A DNA stretch of 32,353 nucleotides. It comes from Patescibacteria group bacterium. Lineage in GTDB: Bacteria > Patescibacteriota > Patescibacteriia > UBA1558 > GWA2-36-10. The stretch is taken from positions 3,107 to 35,459 of the forward strand of contig JAGORJ010000007.1 of the NCBI GenBank assembly GCA_018062885.1, read 5' to 3'. Below the pieces are notes generated by a model. That model saw nothing but the letters and a program-made list of their open reading frames with translations. It was not told where the DNA came from and did no database searches. The position numbers were made by a program, and so were the translations under genes. Shown here piece by piece: positions 30,894 to 32,353 of the stretch (position 1 is the stretch's first letter; every line of letters starts with the position of its first letter).

Positions 30894-31241
30894 TTATTTT
30901 AAATTTTCTTTGACTCTAAATTTTACTATTTTTTTGATCAAGGCCAGAGGAAGTTTTTGATCAAGAGCAAATTGCACTGAGCCTTTAGCGCCTTTATATT
31001 TTGCCAATTCTTTTTCAAAAGCTTTGATTCCACTAGGTGTCGGATAAAAACCAATATGCTTTTTGAAAGCGCCGAAATGAACTAAATTGCCATTTAGTTT
31101 GAAAGTGGCTAGTCCATAGCTGATACTTTCGGTGGCTTTTGGTGCCGCCTGAGCAATGCTTTGACGTAAAGCATTGAGTAAAACTTGAGTCTCTTTGGGA
31201 AATTGAGCGATGTATCCGTCAATAGAGTTATTTGTTTTCAT
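30894..31241 (-). CDS. DUF1801 (YdhG/YjbR-like) protein
   Basis: A 115-residue cytoplasmic protein of the DUF1801 family. The family pattern is clear: SIDGYIAQFPKETQVLLNALR at the start (residues 6-26), ESISYGLATFKLNGN, VHFGAFKKHIGFYP, and a C-terminal lysine-rich segment. Relatives include YdhG-type proteins sometimes called iron chaperones, but their activity is poorly defined. It ends a minus-strand group, seven bases behind the PP2C-like gene. Confidence 0.85.
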   Translation of the reverse strand: MKTNNSIDGYIAQFPKETQVLLNALRQSIAQAAPKATESISYGLATFKLNGNLVHFGAFKKHIGFYPTPSGIKAFEKELAKYKGAKGSVQFALDQKLPLALIKKIVKFRVKENLK

Positions 31242-31248
31242 ATAACTT

Positions 31249-32031
31249 TTAATTTTTTAGTTGAATAATTGCTACTGTCCTATCATCTTTTGATTTGGTG
31301 GACTTATATTTTTTCCACTTGTCCGGATCTTCTTTTTCTACTTTTGCTGCTCCTTTTTCCCAGTCATCAATTGTCGTGCCAGTGGGTGTGATAAAATAAC
31401 CATCGGTGAATAGTTCAATTAAGTTCACGTCGTCACTTGGATATTTAAATACTTTAATAAATTTTGCTGGTGTATTAGTACCATCGATAAAGCCATAGCC
31501 TAAATGGTGTGTAGGGTGATTTTGATATTCAAGTTCTTTGAATAATAGTGGCATGATATGATCCCTGCTGCCTTTGATATCGGAAGTTTTTTTGATATAT
31601 TTAGCCCTTAGTTTGGCATTTGCAAGGTCTATGGGGATTTTTTCTTGGTAAGTATTTTTAGCGTTTATTCGAAAACCTAAATTACCTAAATAAGTAATGA
31701 TTATTTCCTCTTTAATAAGCCTGACTACAATACAAGCGCAAGTAAATCTATATTGTGCTTGGGCTATGTCTTTGTTAATACCGAGTTTTTTGTAAAGATT
31801 TGCTAATTTTTTATTTAAAAATTTTATTAGCTCCACGCCATTTAAGTCAGAAGAGAGGGCAGACTTTACTACTAATTGTGCAGCAATTTCTCCGCCAGTT
31901 TTTCCTTGGTATTTACGGCCGCTTTTATCTGTAGAGCCATCGGCAATGACAAAATTTTTTTTATTATAGTCAAAATAATCTTCATTTCTTTCTGCTGTTT
32001 TGCCTTGGGAAAAAGTTTGAACTTTAAGCAT
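31249..32031 (-). CDS. PP2C-like protein phosphatase
   Basis: A 260-residue protein with the layout of PP2C serine/threonine phosphatases. NEDYFDYNKKNFVIADGSTD (~16-35) contains the first metal-binding acidic residues, followed by GKTGGEIAAQLVV; LFTDGYF (~209) and KSKDDRTVAIIQL (~247-259) supply the later metal-binding Asp residues. One usual DG site in the middle is not obvious. It has no membrane segment or signal peptide and probably removes phosphate from cytoplasmic proteins. No kinase gene lies in the window. The upstream gene ends 17 bases before it, so they are likely co-transcribed. Confidence 0.75.
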   Translation of the reverse strand: MLKVQTFSQGKTAERNEDYFDYNKKNFVIADGSTDKSGRKYQGKTGGEIAAQLVVKSALSSDLNGVELIKFLNKKLANLYKKLGINKDIAQAQYRFTCACIVVRLIKEEIIITYLGNLGFRINAKNTYQEKIPIDLANAKLRAKYIKKTSDIKGSRDHIMPLLFKELEYQNHPTHHLGYGFIDGTNTPAKFIKVFKYPSDDVNLIELFTDGYFITPTGTTIDDWEKGAAKVEKEDPDKWKKYKSTKSKDDRTVAIIQLKN

Positions 32032-32048
32032 GAAAAATTATTGATTAT

Positions 32049-32353
32049 TTATTTTAATCTTTTATTGGTAAAATCTAAAACTTTAAAATGATTTTTTTTC
32101 AGATATTCTCTGGTGACAGGGTAAAGTACGGGAGCAAAGTTGGTGGTAATTTTTTCAATTTTTTCTACTTTGCCATTTATTTTGGTTTCTTTGTAGATTT
32201 CGTTGTATCTGAAATATTTTTTAGCTCGTTTGATAAAAAAATGATTTTTTTCAAAGACATGAAATTTTTCTGCGATAGGCTGAGGAGAAAGTATTTGTCC
32301 TTTGAGATGATTTTCTGTTAGCCAGATTTTGAGCTGTAGGGGATAGGCGGACT
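32049..32353 (-). CDS. C-terminal part of an unidentified protein (5' partial)
   Basis: On the minus strand an uninterrupted frame runs from the window edge to a TAA at 32049-32051, giving the last ~100 residues of a protein whose start lies outside. It is Lys/Phe/Tyr-rich (GQILSPQPIAEKFHVFEKNH, NGKVEKIEKITTNFAPVLYP) with native AT-rich codon use. I recognise no family. It precedes the PP2C-like gene by 17 bases in the same orientation. Confidence 0.55.
   Translation of the reverse strand, partial: SAYPLQLKIWLTENHLKGQILSPQPIAEKFHVFEKNHFFIKRAKKYFRYNEIYKETKINGKVEKIEKITTNFAPVLYPVTREYLKKNHFKVLDFTNKRLK

Noticed and set aside
32088-32321. Plus-strand 77-codon open frame at the end of the window
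   Set aside because: It is antisense to a continuous minus-strand frame with native codon use that continues the operon of the PP2C-like gene; the peptide is Phe-rich low-complexity.
1-32353. CRISPR arrays or insertion sequences
   Set aside because: No regularly spaced direct repeats and no transposase-like protein were found; the only repeats are the short palindromes and the paired unit ends listed.

Overview
The window looks like a chromosomal segment of a Candidate Phyla Radiation (Patescibacteria, Parcubacteria-like) bacterium. Most of it is AT-rich (a 60-base sample at 10381 has 18 G+C) and tightly packed, often with start and stop codons overlapping by 1 to 4 bases. The core gene order includes rpsO, pnp, a TraR/DksA-type zinc finger gene and lspA. 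The phylum assignment is inferred from composition, gene content and gene order; the window holds no rRNA gene to confirm it.

Layout. 2-5518: two polytopic GT-C-like membrane proteins (the first cut by the window edge), an MsbA-like ABC exporter and a YfiH/PgeF multicopper-oxidase-like protein, apparently one operon. 5571-7225: a ZIP metal transporter, a small membrane protein and a TspO/MBR protein. 7244-11227: a copper operon with a palindromic operator, csoR, an HMA-SafE-cupredoxin fusion and copA. 11226-12542: a histidine phosphatase (minus strand) and a cytochrome b5-like lipoprotein. 12616-12851: a tRNA-like gene with an unusually large D-loop, followed by two terminators. 12862-13223: a solitary zinc-ribbon gene. 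13276-14988: VIT1/CCC1 and CorA transporters.

14990-21270 is the striking part. Three coding regions visibly richer in G+C (31 of 60 bases at 18001) encode secreted proteins; two end in type IX secretion (T9SS) sorting tails. They form two transcription units sharing a homologous AT-rich promoter-leader and a homologous 3' terminator block around unrelated proteins. The long middle protein resembles an M6 metalloprotease whose zinc-site Glu and first His are lost. No T9SS machinery gene lies in the window.

21285-22470 (minus): a small Smr-domain protein carrying an in-frame palindromic repeat, and a Xer-like protein lacking several catalytic residues. 22532-26765: rpsO, pnp with a structured leader, and a membrane-anchored protein of unknown function. 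26856-27310: a palindromic repeat and a promoter-driven structured RNA of no family I recognise. 27405-28204: TraR/DksA-type protein and lspA. 28208-30345 (minus): DedA, MgtE-type domain, ferric-reductase-like protein and mscL as one operon. 30381-30887: another solitary gene with a strong promoter, Shine-Dalgarno sequence and terminator. 30894-32353 (minus): DUF1801 protein, PP2C-like phosphatase and the end of an unidentified gene.

Metal handling dominates the native genes (ZIP, CsoR/CopA, VIT1, CorA, MgtE-type). Two families of short GC-rich palindromes are scattered through the window: one pair sits just upstream of start codons, and one copy of the other pair lies inside a coding sequence.
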